A DNA stretch of 64,000 nucleotides from Euptelea pleiosperma (GCA_035048495.1 CM068541.1:13151929-13215928), one strand, 5' to 3'; positions 1 through 12,306 are shown, numbered from the stretch's first letter. Notes: generated from the letters alone by a model not told the origin. Numbers and translations: made by a program.

Positions 1-880
1 AGAAGATTTGTTTGTGCTATAAGTTGACTTGATTGGAAGTGGGACCTTCCCCACCAAAAACCTACATCTCTCTCCTCTATAAACACAAAGATGACGGTCG
101 ATTAACTGGCCCAGATGCTGCAAGTTATGTCTTTCGACGACATGCAACGTGGTGTGTGGTTTCGTCCATCCAGTGCTACGTACATACTTTGTATCTGCTC
201 CTTTTCTCTCTCTGTCTTTCAGGCCCACTGACCCATGAATGAGATAGATCCAGCTATTGAAAATCAGCCGGATGGGTGACCTCTAACATTCGATCCGATT
301 ACCTAAAGAATTTCTCGAATCCTATGGTGCGTTGTTGGTCGTGTAAAAACATGCCATACATGGCATATTCTTTTTTCACAGGCCATATGGATGTTGGCCC
401 ACCCGTTTGTGGACCTATACAGACGAAAAAGTAGCCCGATTTGTAATTTCGAACAATTGGGTTAGAGTACCCCCAAATAATGTTCCAATCTCATGGATAA
501 AAATCAATCCATGAAAAATGCTCGAATCCAACAGTTAGAAATAGTAATCAAGATGGTTTTTGGTGTGTAGGTCCACCAAAGGGGCGCCTAATATCCAAAT
601 GATCATTGATCATATATAGTGTGCCAAATGTTGAGTTTTGACACGGCCCACATAACCATAAAGAGAGCGACCCGCAGGAAAAAGTTTTCTCCCCTAAGTG
701 ACCCATTAGATTGACCCTAATGGCAGTCCACAAATCTAATTGGACACTGTCATGCAAAGACCGTGGCTGCTAGGTATCGATATAGCAGAATTAAACCATT
801 TTGAGTAATTTTGTAACTCGCCCTGAAACTTGAACGTAATTAGTAATACCCCTTGTGGAGTAGAGGTATCAACGTCCTAG
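1..880. other. Intergenic spacer with a foldback repeat
   Basis: No gene is supported here. Between about 340 and 760 the sequence carries a degenerate inverted repeat. The left arm reads catatggatgttggcccacc, and the right arm, read in reverse, has the matching phrases for 'gcccaccttTggtggacct' and 'gatggtttttggtgtgtagg'. The same phrases recur at about 10,790-11,160, 30,480-31,090, 33,750-34,480, 36,430-36,740 and 40,270-40,530, so this is a dispersed non-autonomous element family rather than unique DNA. The short open frames in it have no recognisable protein content. Confidence 0.5.
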
Positions 881-884
881 ATCA

Positions 885-1405
885 TTGCTCTCTTTGTTAG
901 CAGCATGGCGAATCTAGCGATCACATCTTTCTTACTTGTAACTGGGCTTGGGAGGTGTGGTCATCAATTTTTTGGAGGAGCTTTGGAGTTGCTTGAGTGA
1001 CACCTAGCTCCAGAAAATACCTTCTTCTCTCATGGGAGTGTACAGGCTTCAGCGGTCTGGGCAAAAGGCTTTAACTCCGTTGGCAGTGATATGAAGTCTT
1101 TGGAATGAGCATAACAATAGAGTTTTCTAGGGGAGGAGTGTCGTCAGAAGTGTTGGTTTTAGAGATTAAAGGGCTCATCTTTCTTTGGGTTAAGTTGTAC
1201 AGTGAGGGGAGAGGGTTTTCTTTACGGAGGTGGTCTTTAATTGGGATGCCTTGATCTATCGTGAGTAGGAGAGACTTTTGCGTGGTTTCTGTATGTTGTT
1301 TTCTCATTATGTTGCTTTTCTTCTATGTTTTTTGTGGGCTGTGGAGGCCATCTTGTCCTCCTAGGTTCTTTTATCAATAAATTCTATTTACCAATAAAAA
1401 AATAC
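885..1405 (+). mobile_element. LINE 3' fragment (zf-RVT and downstream region)
   Basis: The plus strand at about 908-965 translates to an ESSDHIFLTCNWAWEVW-type stretch. This is the conserved end of the reverse-transcriptase zinc-binding (zf-RVT) domain of plant LINEs, which usually reads E..dHLf..C..a..vW. Frameshifts and stops follow. The fragment ends in 'aataaattctatttacc' plus an A-rich tail near 1,388-1,400, as LINE 3' ends do. It interrupts a 'taataccccctt...' repeat also seen at 20.9-21.3 kb and 43.8-44.1 kb. It is a 5'-truncated dead copy. Confidence 0.6.
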
Positions 1406-1409
1406 CTCT

Positions 1410-3100
1410 TTACCACACTTTAAACCTTTACAAATGCCCTCTTGACCTAGTTTAACCGTCATTGATTCACGTTAAAGAGCAATTTAATTGCATGACACCT
1501 GTTAACGCACTTGACCAAAATATTGTAGATTTAATGTTAACGACAGGTGATGAAGTCATTTTTTTAATCAAACACATGATATATTCATATAACAATAAGT
1601 GACAGTGGTTGTCTCCCCACTTATACCCTCTCTTATATGCTTCAATAAAGAAGTGCTGAGATCTTATCCCCAACTGGATGGTGGATCTCAACACTCACAC
1701 ATGATTTTGGCAAATGCTTTGTTGGGGAGTACTATGGGCACGGGCCACCCACTAGTATAAAAACAAACCAAGGAAGGGAAAACACAGCAAAAATAATCCC
1801 TAAGGAGGGGATTAATCCTGGCATGTTCCCCCATCAGCTATTAACGACAAATGTCAATGTTGGTATGTCGAATGCAACATTTAGATGCCATAAGTGTTTA
1901 TTCAGGGTTCTATTATGTTATGTGGAGCCTGATGGTGCTATAGTACTGTAAATATAGTCACTGTTCCTAAATTTCGCTGGAAGGCTTTTTTCCTTATGGG
2001 AATTTTCATACTTTTACATAGAGATATGGAAACCCTAGCTTCGTTTTGGAGTGATGGGCTGGTCCTAATTTAAAAAAAGGTTTAAAGAAATAATTGTTTA
2101 CCTGTGAGGGGGAAGAACTTTTAACATTCAACTTTCAAGAAGGGGTGGGCTCAAGGACGAGTTCGCCGGCCGGGCTGACTGACCACATGGGCCGGCCCAT
2201 GAGGCAGTCCGTGAAGCTCTCTTATGGGTTAGGCGTGGGCTCAAATTTCAATCCCAAGCCCAGGTCAGAGTGTTAGCGGATTAGGTCAGGCTGGGCCAGC
2301 TGCCCCAAAAAATGGGCTGGGCCGCAGGCCAAATTGCCACCCGTACCCCAAACTCAGTCGAAGCCATTGAAAAAAACACAAACTTGGCTGCACCCAAGTT
2401 AGCCCGACTCTTATTTGCAAGGGCTGAGCTCAAGTTCTGGAGATGGTGAGGCAACACCCAACTAACCCCTGCAGCCCAAGTGGTTGGGAGTGGCAGCAAT
2501 GGCTGATGGGATTTGTCGAGTTTTATTCCTAAAATATTGAGTTGTCATGAGAATTAATGTAATACATACGTATTGAAACATTGCCACAAGAAGTCTAATT
2601 CCTATCCCTTTCAGCCATCCAAACTAGGGGCGTAAATTGGGCACGAGGCCCAGTCCAGCCCAGCCCGGCAAACAAATGGAGGAATGAACTCCAGGTTTGA
2701 AGGGGTTGTTTTATCTTACCAGTAACCAATATAACTCAAGCCAGTCTTCTAAAAACTCCCAAGTTGCTGTTTGAATTGCATGGATAAGTGGTGATTTTTG
2801 TGGATAACTGTATTCTTTCTACACTAGTTTTCTCTTTATTCTGGAATAAGCATAAGCTATCGATACATCCAAACACACCATAAACACCATATAGTCCAAA
2901 TATATGGAGTAAAGAATGATGAAAATAGAAGAAGAAATTGAAAATGGCAGCTGTTTGGTAGTGTCTAAGAAACCAAAGAAGATAAAACAAGAAGACAGGT
3001 TCAGTCCTGGGAGATTCATCCAATGTTAATAACAACAACCATTAAAACTAATTGCCGGCCTCTTGGGCATAATTCCTGTAAAATTAGAGACTTGATCCAA
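1410..3100. other. Intergenic spacer upstream of the phosphate transporter
   Basis: No gene is seen. About 1,600-1,760 (ttgtctccc...cactagtataaaa) is homologous to 36,865-37,010, a dispersed repeat of roughly 150 bp. About 2,130-2,690 is rich in GGGC/GCCC blocks (gggctgggccg, cagtccagcccagcccgg). Similar blocks recur at 7.73-7.96, 8.65-8.87 and 38.28-39.07 kb, the last of which is a bounded transposable element. The promoter of the downstream transporter should lie at the 3' end of this stretch, but no convincing TATA box could be assigned. Confidence 0.45.
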
Positions 3101-3103
3101 GCC

Positions 3104-6100
3104 ATGTCTACAAACAGAGAAAGAATTCCGGTTGCATTGAGCATCGCAGTCCTCAGAAACTGGAAACAAACCTATCGATGGATCCCGATATTTGGAGCTT
3201 TTATTGCATTCGCTATGGCGTTCTATACCGGCGCCAACAATCTCGCAATCCCGGTTTGTGTTTCATTATGTGGTGTTACTACTTATATCATTCAATGTCT
3301 AAAACACCATTTTTTTTTTTTTTTTTTTTGTGATTCGTGTGACAGTTCTCGACGCCAGTGGGTTCAGGTGCATTGACCCTTTTACAGGCCTCACTAGCGG
3401 CCTGCGTGATCTACGTCCCGGGAGCAGCCTTTGCCAGCAACAGCACCGTCGATACGTTGTTTTCTGATGTATGGAAATATATATATTGGTCTGATTTCCC
3501 ATGAATCGAAGGGACTGAATTGATGTGTCGCCATGTCGGTGAGGCAAGCATATGATATCGGAGCTTATTAACTTCGTTTTTATCTTGCAGTTCCTTAAAC
3601 AAAATCAACCTAATGAAGGTTTCTTAATGTGGAGTATGGTAGCGGTTCTCATCACAACAAGTACTGATCAACACCTTCCTACTGCATGCCATATATACAC
3701 ATATAAACTTAAAATGACACACCCTTGTGGGGCCCACATCGATTCACATTTTTTTTTTACTTGGCTGAATAATTTGTGAATTATCCATAAATGGTAAAAA
3801 ATCGTTGCTGCGTAAAACAAAAAATGTCAACTTTTTTCTACTTGGTATTTTATTTTATTTTTGTTACGATTTTTGAATGAATTTTCAAATGACAAACCCT
3901 AATAACACTGGCGTCGATGGAGGAATGCACCCACTGCATGTACATGGCGTGTCGTTGTGTCATGGTCATGGATGGTCTGATACCATCTCATTCTCATTTA
4001 TTGGTTTCTTGTGACACTAATTTATTTGGAACAGCAATTTGGCTTGCACTGGCAACATACCTGGAATTACCAGTCTCATCACAACAATCAACTCAAGGTG
4101 CTCTCTTAGGAACTATGCTTGTCACTGAAGGGTTTAACTACTTACCCATATGGAATAAGGTAAGAAATATTTAATTTTAATTTCTTTATTTTTTTTTTCA
4201 TTATTTTATAATCTTCATGTGGGTACGTACGCTTCGACCATAAACATGAACTCGATCGTTTAATAAATTTTTTGAGCATGCAGATATCAGTTGCCTAGAC
4301 CTCTATGTCATGACTAAAAACCTTGAGCGAGGTTCACGAGTTCGATAAAAATTTACTTACTGAAAATTATTTCCAAAAAAAAAAATTGAACTTTAAAAAG
4401 TGATGTTTACATCCTAATGAAATTCAAAAATATGTCGCAAGCATTTGATATTTCTGAAAAATCATAATGGAATTGCTAGGGGTGTCTTGCAGAATGAAAA
4501 TCACAATTTCAATGGTGGAGGCCTCCTCTGGATTTTCCTCGAATGGACAATAGCTCCGGTGATCGCCGGTGTGGCCGCATTCTGCTTCTTCAGTTTCTTG
4601 AAGGTCGCCGTGCTTCGCAAAGAAAATGGGGATAAGAGAATCCTCATTTTGCTCCCTATTTACTATGGAATAACAGCAGGACTAATCTCCCTCTTTCTCA
4701 TGTATCAGGTATCTCATGTTATGCTTTATCAAACTCTTGCTCTAAATTTGCCTTAGGAAATTAACCTGAGATACCATTTTTTTTTTTGCATTATTTTGAT
4801 AAATTTGGTTGGCAGGTCATTCCACATTTTGTACCTGTTGATAGGTGGGTAACTGGAATTGCTGTAACATTGGCCACCTTGATTGGAGCTCTATTATCTT
4901 TGGTAAATCTGTACTTAACTAAATTTTTTTTTTTTTTTTGAATTCTTCTTCATTGATGCATAGTTTTCATTCATGGGTTAAGCTCAGAATAACCAAATTT
5001 ATAACTTATCGCCGGTTCGCCGCTCTGATGTTCTTTTTTGGTTATTGAATTTTGTTCTACCATAGATTGTGATGATTGCCTTGGCAAGAAAACGATTGGA
5101 GGGTCCAAGACAGTCTAAAACCAGTAGAAGAACCAAATCTCCGAAGAATAATTCGATGGAAAATATTGATCAAGCCCACATTAGGAAAATGGACGACGAT
5201 AATGATCAGTTTGAAGACGCCTTAAAAGATTTCATGCAAATGAGAGTACTTGATACCGTCTACGAAGAAGATGAGCGAAGCTGGGCATCTCCAGAAGCAA
5301 ATCTGAATTCTAACCATGTCGAATCGACTTCTCAAGTTGTTTCAGACCAAACTACGCCATTCAAACAACTTCTTGAATCGACACCGAATCGGCTGCTTCA
5401 AACAAGAAGCTTTAAAAAGATGGAGAAAACAAAATCAAGAGAAAACTTACATGTGTTCTTTACCGATCTGAAAAAATCCACTTTGTTTCCTGTAAGTCCT
5501 CTCCCCATTTTCACCATTGATTTCTGTTTTCATCGACGATTATCCTCTTGTTCTTGTTGTTCACCATCTTTGTCGCTTCAATTTCAGAAGGGTATACATA
5601 ATTGTACAATTTCATGAGTAATCAATGAAAATAAACACATAATTGATTTGTTAATGCGTATATTTAAACAGGTTATCGAGTTCGATCGACATACACTTAT
5701 TCGACATGCTTTGGCCGAAAAATTTGATGAGATGGAAGATTTCTTCAGCTTCCCACAGATTCTGGCTTCATGCATTTTCGCGTAAGTTTATTACTAGCTA
5801 CAACACATTTTTGGATATATTCATTAGAGATAGATATATGGATAAATCATTTATAGTAAAAACATATTTCAAATGACCTACAGGCTCATTCAATCTGCTA
5901 GTGAGATTGCTGCTGTAGTGAGTCCATATGGAGTTGTTCTTGATATATATAGAGACAGACCAAAATATTCAGGAAATGGGGAAGATGTGGTGAGTTTGAG
6001 CTTTTTCATCCAGTAATAAGCTTCATTTCATTCCATATTTAATTTTCTTGTTTGATAATATTTTTGCAGCTACTGTTTAGCAGCGAAAAACGATGCTAAC

Positions 6101-7247
6101 AATCCCATTAGTCGTCACGTAACAAAGAAGACAAAAATATTTTTTTTGATAAGTATCAATGATTCTATTAGATGGTGGCCATTAGAGGCTGAGGGAGCCT
6201 ACCAGAAGCCAAACCAAATTACAGAAAGAAAGCAAAAAATTAGCAACAACAAAATCAAACATTCGGATCGTAGCCCATCACTAATCCATCCCCTCTGGAT
6301 CAAATCAGGCCAATTGAACGCAATTTCCTCAAAGGAAATGTCTTTCCCTTCCTCGTACAATTTAACCCAGAAACAAACCAGCGCCTTAATCTTCAACACA
6401 AGCTGCTCCAAATGAAGGCTTTTGCTCTCAAACACCCTGCTATTTCTCTCCTTCCACATTCGCCAAATTACCGCTAAATGTGTCAGAGCCCACATCCTCC
6501 TCCCAAGTCTGCTGAACCCCTTTCCTTTTCAGGCGAAAAATTACTCCCTTATTGACTTAAGAGCTACCCATTATAATGTAACAGCAAGTGATCAACTAAT
6601 TCCTCACTCTGCAAGCAACATGAACAATGATCCAAAACTCTTATCCCTCTCTTCCACAAAAATATTTTAACCCGTTAGCGGCGGAAAATTTCTTTTTGTT
6701 AAGCTATTTACTCTTGTGCCATGTATTGAGTTCCCTATTGACTAACATGATTATGCCTAAGATATTATTAGGCTCCCACCCATATTACATGGTGGATTAG
6801 AGCGATAGGTGGGTTCGGAGCCTCGATAGGTTTCTTCGTGTGCGGGTGGCGGCTGACTCAATGCCTTGGTGGCAAGCTTACATATATGAGTAATTCAAGA
6901 GGAGTGGTCACACAGTTGTCCGCTGTGGCAACAGTGATCATGGTGAATAGGATGAAACTCCCAGTATCAAGTACCCATGCATTCGTCGGATCTCTACTAG
7001 GTGTAGCGGTTGCTGATGATCCTAAGGTCAGTTCTGTGCTTCCCTAGTTGAGTATCTTCCTCTTATCAAGGAAATGTCTTTAACTACTTTTGGGATCGTT
7101 TTGAAATGTTGGTGATTGCAGAATGTGAATTGGAAGCTCTTCATCAAATTCTTGTGTGGGTGGGTCCTCACCATATTATTCTGTGGTGGGGTTGCTTATG
7201 GGGTCTACTCCTTCACAATATATTCCCCAGCTTATGTGGTGCCTTGA
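3104..7247 (+). CDS. PiT/PHO-4 family inorganic phosphate transporter, 11 exons
   Basis: The product is a membrane symporter of the PiT family (TC 2.A.20; SLC20-like), expected to move inorganic phosphate with Na+ or H+. The exons are 3104-3253, 3346-3468, 3591-3660, 4035-4159, 4493-4708, 4816-4902, 5066-5491, 5672-5781, 5884-5989, 6772-7026 and 7122-7247. All joints are GT-AG and keep one open frame of about 597 residues, the usual PiT size. The two internally repeated halves are visible. The first has a GANNLA...TPVGSGALTL block (exons 1-2) and LPVSSQQSTQGALLG (exon 4). The second has FPQILASCIFALIQSASEIA (exons 8-9) and LPVSSTHAFVGSLLG (exon 10). Exon 7 encodes a long hydrophilic loop (residues ~260-399), the cytosolic loop of PiT proteins. 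The canonical GANDV acidic residue is Asn in half one, and that motif is replaced by SASEI in half two, so transport activity is uncertain. The start was chosen at the ATG giving a short N-terminus before the first membrane segment; an in-frame upstream extension exists but lacks support. Confidence 0.85.
6070..6099 (+). other. Possible alternative terminal exon of the phosphate transporter
   Basis: After exon 9, a T-rich acceptor (tttttgcag) precedes 30 bases that continue the frame for nine codons and then stop. If used, the protein would end at about residue 480 and lose the second LPVSSTH half. The full-length model that skips to 6772 restores a normal PiT C-terminus and is preferred. Confidence 0.2.
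6131..6668 (-). mobile_element. 5'-truncated LINE insertion in transporter intron 9
   Basis: About 512 bp (6144-6655) are flanked by a perfect 13-bp target duplication, acaaaaatatttt, at 6131-6143 and 6656-6668. The minus strand encodes the end of a LINE zf-RVT domain: an EELVDHLLLH motif near 6,600, then the typical 'IWRMWKERNSRVFES' tail near 6,420-6,460. A T-run at the left end is the antisense poly(A) tail. It lies antisense to the host gene, fully inside an intron, so it should be tolerated. Confidence 0.8.
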
Positions 7248-7402
7248 TCTTTCCATGTGGCATCACCGCATCGGTGCTGATCTGTTTTTTATTTTACTTT
7301 TTTTTTTTTGGGTAACAATCTTGTTTGCTCATTCAAATGTATACTACTTTCTTTCTTGATGGGTGAAATTGTAGAATCTACACAATTGTACTTTGGAATT
7401 AT

Positions 7403-7408
7403 AATAAA
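7403..7408 (+). terminator. Candidate polyadenylation signal of the phosphate transporter
   Basis: AATAAA lies 156 bases after the stop codon in an AT-rich stretch. Its position fits a plant 3' UTR, but plant signals are loose and other sites are possible. Confidence 0.3.
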
Positions 7409-7409
7409 G

Positions 7410-9155
7410 CCAACTTCAGGAGTTAGGACATCAAATTTTGATGTCTGGCCATTTAGAAGTCGCCACCTATACATGTGGACGTGGGGCCAGGATATATAGC
7501 TATTTTCTTTTTCCAAAAACAAGGAGCTTGTCTGCGTGTGGAAGGTGATTGGAGAAAGAGGAAGAGAATGCTGTAATGGCGGGGTTATTAGGTTTATTTA
7601 GGATATTTAATTGAAATTACAAATAGACTAAAATGTTTTCATTTAGTAGAAAGATGCATTACATGTTTGAAAGGGAAATTATTATTGTAGAGCATTGGTA
7701 AGGGCATTTTTGGGTGGCATGAGCATCATGGCTAGGGGTGTCAATCCATAATCCATCCCTCTTGTAAGGGGGCCTGTCCCGGCCCAACCCAGCCTTTGAA
7801 AGCCCTAAAAAGAGGGTTTTTTTTTTTTTTTTTTTATAAATTTCAAGCGGGGCCAGGCCGAGCCTAAATATGTAAAACTCTTCTGAATAAGTGCTGGGCC
7901 AAGGTCACACTCAAGGGGGACTGGACCTACCCGACCCTTAGTAAGAAAAGATTTAAAGATTTATGACTTGACATGACGAGGAGGCAACCCCACCACCCCA
8001 CCCAATCTTCCGCATATCTTGCTCATCCGATGTGGCATGAATCACTGAACCTGCTTGGGCATTTTTGGGAGACATGCGGCAAAAACTGTTGCTGACGATT
8101 CAGCTCACAGCTTTAGGGGGGTGAACCTCATTCAAAAAGTAAAGATAATAAATATTTTAATAGTTAAATTATTGGTTATAATAACGGTAACAATTTTTTA
8201 ACATGTAATCACCACCATCAACGCCTTATCCCAAATGCTTGGGGTCGGCAACATAAATCATATTTTGTCATTCGAATCTGTTTAAAGTTATATCTTTTGT
8301 CAATGCATAAATCTTTAAATCTTTTCTCACTACCTCCGTCCATGTCATTTTCTGATCTTCCTTCCTTTTAAAGCCTTCAACTTGCACCAAAATGTGTTTC
8401 TTAACATCTAACTTTTAATTTTTTAATTTTTAATTTTTGTTTCGGTTTGCATTTCTGGATGATTATCTGTTATTGAAGGGTGGAGCATCCTTGGGGCCAC
8501 CCCCGGAAAGAGTAGAGTGTAATAAGTGGCTCTGTCCACATTAACTCTTACAGTACACTCCGGCATTTGTGGAAGGGGGTGACTATCATGCCCCGGGGGA
8601 CTAGTCGGGTGCTTTAAGAGGCCCAGATACCCACGGTTTCAAAAAAAAAAAAGGGTGGAGCAAGATAAGCCAAGCTTAGCCAGTTACAAGCCTAAAACCC
8701 AAGCCCAAGCCCAGACCATGAATTGTCATAATGGGCTGAGCATTATATTTGGGCCGCCTAAAAGCTTAAGCCCAAAACTTATCCATTTATTTAGAAGGCT
8801 TTAAAACTAAGCCCATTCCACAATTACTAGGCTTATAAATACAGTTCAATCCCAGCCCATGTAACAAAAAAAGAGTTATCAAGCAATGCAAAAGGTAAGC
8901 CCGTGTACCTTTTGCATGATCACTCATCTCGCATGTGGCATATGTATCATCAATCGGAGCCGTTTGAGTGTTAGTCCACTCATTGGATTAATTATTTCCG
9001 AAGATCACATTGATAAAATGCATTATTCTCTTATTAAGATTTAAGGGCCCATTTGAATCACCATTTTTGCTTAAAATATTTTAATTTGAAAAATAATTTT
9101 TCTAAATAGATTTTTTTGGGAATGCATTTTTAATAATAAAAAAAGATGTTTGGAT
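7410..9155. other. Spacer with GGGC-rich and SINE-like repeats
   Basis: No gene is seen. GGGCC/CCCAACC-rich stretches at 7,735-7,960 and 8,655-8,870 resemble the ends of the element at 38,285-39,067. About 8,455-8,640 (ggagcatccttggggccaccc ... aagtggctctgtccacatt ... ccccgggggactagtcgggtgc) matches the SINE-like unit at 45,660-45,790 and ends in an A-run, so it looks like a truncated copy of that family. About 8,205-8,245 has an 'accaccatcaacgccttatcccaaatgcttggggtcgg' phrase, which is common in plant repeats. Confidence 0.4.
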
Positions 9156-9483
9156 CAAGGTTTAAAAAACGGCCGTTATAACGGATTCGGACCTACCCCG
9201 TTACGTTATGGAACGTTAAAATGCCCAGAAAATAACGGCCGTTATTTTCCGTTATAACGAAAATAACGACCGTTATTTTCTGGAAAATTTTGTGAAAACA
9301 AACGGCCGTTATTTTCTGTTATATTCCGTTTTTTTCCATTTTGAAATTCAAAATTTGAATTTCAGCACCATTTTTTCCATTATTTTCCCGTTTTTGCCCC
9401 TGAGCGTTTTTTTTCGTTATAACGGAAAAAATGGTAACGCCCCCAGTCCGTTATACCGTTGTAACGGTCCCCTTTAAACCTTG
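9156..9483. mobile_element. hAT-like MITE, CAAGGTTTAAA family, copy 1
   Basis: The ends are CAAGGTTTAAA...TTTAAACCTTG, flanked by a perfect 8-bp duplication gtttggat (9148-9155 and 9484-9491). The interior is palindromic and packed with aacggccgtt and ccgttataacgg motifs around a central 'gaaattcaaaatttgaatttcag'. Eight-base target duplications are typical of hAT transposition. There is no coding capacity. Confidence 0.85.
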
Positions 9484-9666
9484 GTTTGGATCTTCATTGA
9501 GGCAAAAATGTCTTAATCTTTTTCTTGGTGGGCCCCCAATATGATTGATTAGAGTGAAATGTGTAGGAGGGTGGGAGTAGGGTATCTTTTTTTTTGTTCC
9601 GTTCGTTGAACTTGCAAAATAAGAAGTGTTATTTTTTTACTTGAAAAATGATTTTCAAGTACTTAA

Positions 9667-10210
9667 GGATGTGTTTGGTAGCACGTATTCAACTGAAGAC
9701 ATGCATCTTGAAGGTCCACGTCTTCAAGGTGCGTACCTTTAAAGGTCATGGCCGACGTTTGGTTCTACACAACCATGTGAGACCCACATAAGAACAAATG
9801 TTGATAGATCATGTGGGCCCAACATAAGAACAAAGATCGATAGTTCGTGTCGGGTTGCACATAATAACTAGAGTTCATAAATCATGTGGGCCTCACATAA
9901 GAACGGGAGTTGATGGATCATATTTGAGTCTCAAATAATATAATAGAGGGGTGTTGATAGATCATACATGTGCTATATGTCAAGTGAGCCCATACATCAT
10001 AAGTGGGTCATACATTAGGTGGGCTAAGCCTATTGGGGTTTGGAGGGTGCACCTTCAAAGTATTCGAAGACTAGGTTCACTTTCGTGCGTCTTCAAGGTC
10101 TATTGTGTCTTCGAAGATGCACAACTTAATGTGACTCAAACACTTGTCATCAATCAAGATGCACACCTTCAGCCAAGATGCACGTCAAATGTGCGTTACC
10201 AAACATAGCC
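9667..10210. mobile_element. Tourist-like (PIF/Harbinger) element, 544 bp
   Basis: The ends are ggatgtgtttggtagcac / gcgttaccaaacatagcc, and TAA sits on both sides (9664-9666 and 10211-10213), the three-base duplication typical of PIF/Harbinger. The interior holds short direct repeats such as 'gatcatgtgggcc' and 'cataagaacaa'. The open frames inside have no transposase similarity. Confidence 0.65.
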
Positions 10211-10789
10211 TAATTTATTTTTTAAAAAGACTTCTTAACCCAAACATATAGCCTATTTATTTTTGAAGAAAATGTCACCTAAACAATCTTTTATTTTGGA
10301 AAAGTCTTTTTATGCTAAAAAAAAAAACCCTTTAAACCCATTTTTTTAAAGTAAGAATTATCTTAGATGGGTATCCAACAAAAAAAATCTGCTAGAACAA
10401 AAATTATTTTCCGATTTTCCTTCCCGTACTCATTACGTTACCCTAAAAAAGTACATAATATTTCATCGAGGGGTATTATGCGCAACAACGCATGTTCGGT
10501 TTTAAGGACGATGACATTTGATTGACATATAAATGACCTAGGAATTTTAAGGACCCCATTTTAATTCAAAGTTCAAATTATATTCTATGTATCCGATTTT
10601 CTCTTTGGTGGCTAATAAAGTATATAAATCCAAATTCTTAGTGTCCCTATTTACATTAATCAAAACAAACAACTTTTTTGAAATTTGAAAGAAACCCTTT
10701 TGGGGTTAAGGTTTTTATGCCCCGTGTAATTCTTTTTCAACATCAATAAAGTTTCCCTCCCTCCGTGGAGGTACCAAAAAAAAAAAAGG

Positions 10790-11160
10790 GCTTAGGCTCC
10801 AGGGCCGGCCTTTTTTGACCGGCTACCGTTACAGGACACAATATGAGACTATTAGAGGACTCTGACCTATGGATGTTTGGCAAATCCCTAGGTGGACCAA
10901 CAAACCAAAAATCAGCCTGATTAGTGATTTATAGGGGTTGGATTGGACTTATTTTCATGGGTTGATCTCAACTGTGGGAATTTGAGCAGTATTTGAGGTA
11001 CAAAGATCCAAAGGTTTGAAATCACTAATCAAGCTGATTTTTGGTTTGTAGGTCTACTTAGGGATTGGCCAAACATCCATAGGTCAGAGTCCTCTAAGAG
11101 TGTGCCACATGGCTCATATTGTGTCCTGTAACGGGAGCCGGTGCCTGGAGCCCGATAAAG
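10790..11160. mobile_element. Long foldback element
   Basis: Two arms of roughly 150 bases are near-perfect reverse complements: ggctccagggccggcc...acaggacacaatatgag...cctatggatgtttgg on the left and ccaaacatccataggtc...ctcatattgtgtcctgtaacgg...gcctggagcc on the right. The loop contains 'ttggattggacttattttcatgggttg'. It is a non-autonomous hairpin element of the family noted at 340-760 and 36,430-36,740. Short RNAs from such a hairpin are possible but not shown. Confidence 0.65.
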
Positions 11161-11447
11161 GAAACACATTTCTCTAACTTTTAAAGAGTCCTCCGAATAC
11201 AATTGCGTATTTTAATATCACTCCTAGAAAATAAGGCCAATTAGTAATATCTCCTTGTACTTTCTAAAATTAGTAATACCCCCTAGTGAATTGTCCAAGT
11301 TTGCTCACGAGGACACCAGCGGGTGTAAGAGAGAGAGAGGGGGGCAATGTGATGGATGCATGGATGGATACAAAATTTGTTTAAAAGGACAGTAGTAGGC
11401 GCACGATAGAGCCCACATTTGACTAAAAAACGGACTTCATTCAATGT

Positions 11448-11520
11448 TACAACAGTAACAGTAACAGTAAAAGTAAAAGTAACAGTAACAGTAACAGTAA
11501 CGGTAACGGCAACAGCAACA
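11448..11520. repeat. Hexanucleotide microsatellite (acagta)n
   Basis: About 12 imperfect units of acagta / aaagta / acggta. It produces artefactual open frames of repeated Thr-Val on both strands. Confidence 0.9.
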
Positions 11521-11529
11521 AGTCCCAAT

Positions 11530-12300
11530 CTCCCATTCACCAACACATGCACGTCGCCAACGTGCAATATTACATCATTTCCCAACTTTAAATCATCATT
11601 TCTACAAAAGTCAAACATAACATCACCTCCCGCCCCCTCATTTTCTTATTTTTTTGTCCTCGAGTCTTGATCCAATTGAGCATTTTTACAAAACCAACCC
11701 ACCATAATCTCCATATTTACAAATTACCATCAACTTTACAAATTTTATTTTATGTTATCCTTCAAAGGTTTTGAGGATTTACGAGTGATCCGGTGTGTTG
11801 CATTGTAACGCTGAGTTTTATGTTATCAGATTTGCAAGCACTACGATCGGACGGTTTTGGAACCCTTTCATATAAGCACTAGTAAGAATTATTTTATCCT
11901 GATCTAGATCCAACTTTGAACATTATAACCCAGATCCATAACACATTTTCATTCCTCAACCATGATCCATTTGTGAAAATCCAATTCCAGCCCATCTATG
12001 GATGTACAGTTCGGATCGACAAAAAAAAAAAAAAAACCTATTTATAGTAATTAGATTCTATTCCAAAACCCGGATCCAATCTGATCCGTCTTTCTGAAAG
12101 TAGAATCCAGCTGGACTCGGACCATAAGAGTTAATCCATGTCCTGCTAATACTATCTTAAGGATCCAAACCCGCCAAAAAATGGGCCCATGGGCTTTTAC
12201 ATTCTAAATCTAGAATAAAACTAAGCTATATTTTTTTTAGCTCTTTCTATTTCCAAAGGACCATATTGTAAATTTCCAAATCAAATGAATACACATATCC
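11530..12300. other. AT-rich spacer upstream of the plus-strand peptide gene
   Basis: No gene or bounded transposon was recognised. It contains 'aacccggatccaatctgatcc'-type phrases also present near 18.5-18.9 kb, and two A/T runs. The proximal end should hold the promoter of the peptide gene. Confidence 0.4.
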
Positions 12301-12306
12301 TACTTC

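Noticed and set aside
11283..11670. Long open frames on both strands
   Set aside because: They are created by the acagta hexanucleotide repeat, which is open in several frames.
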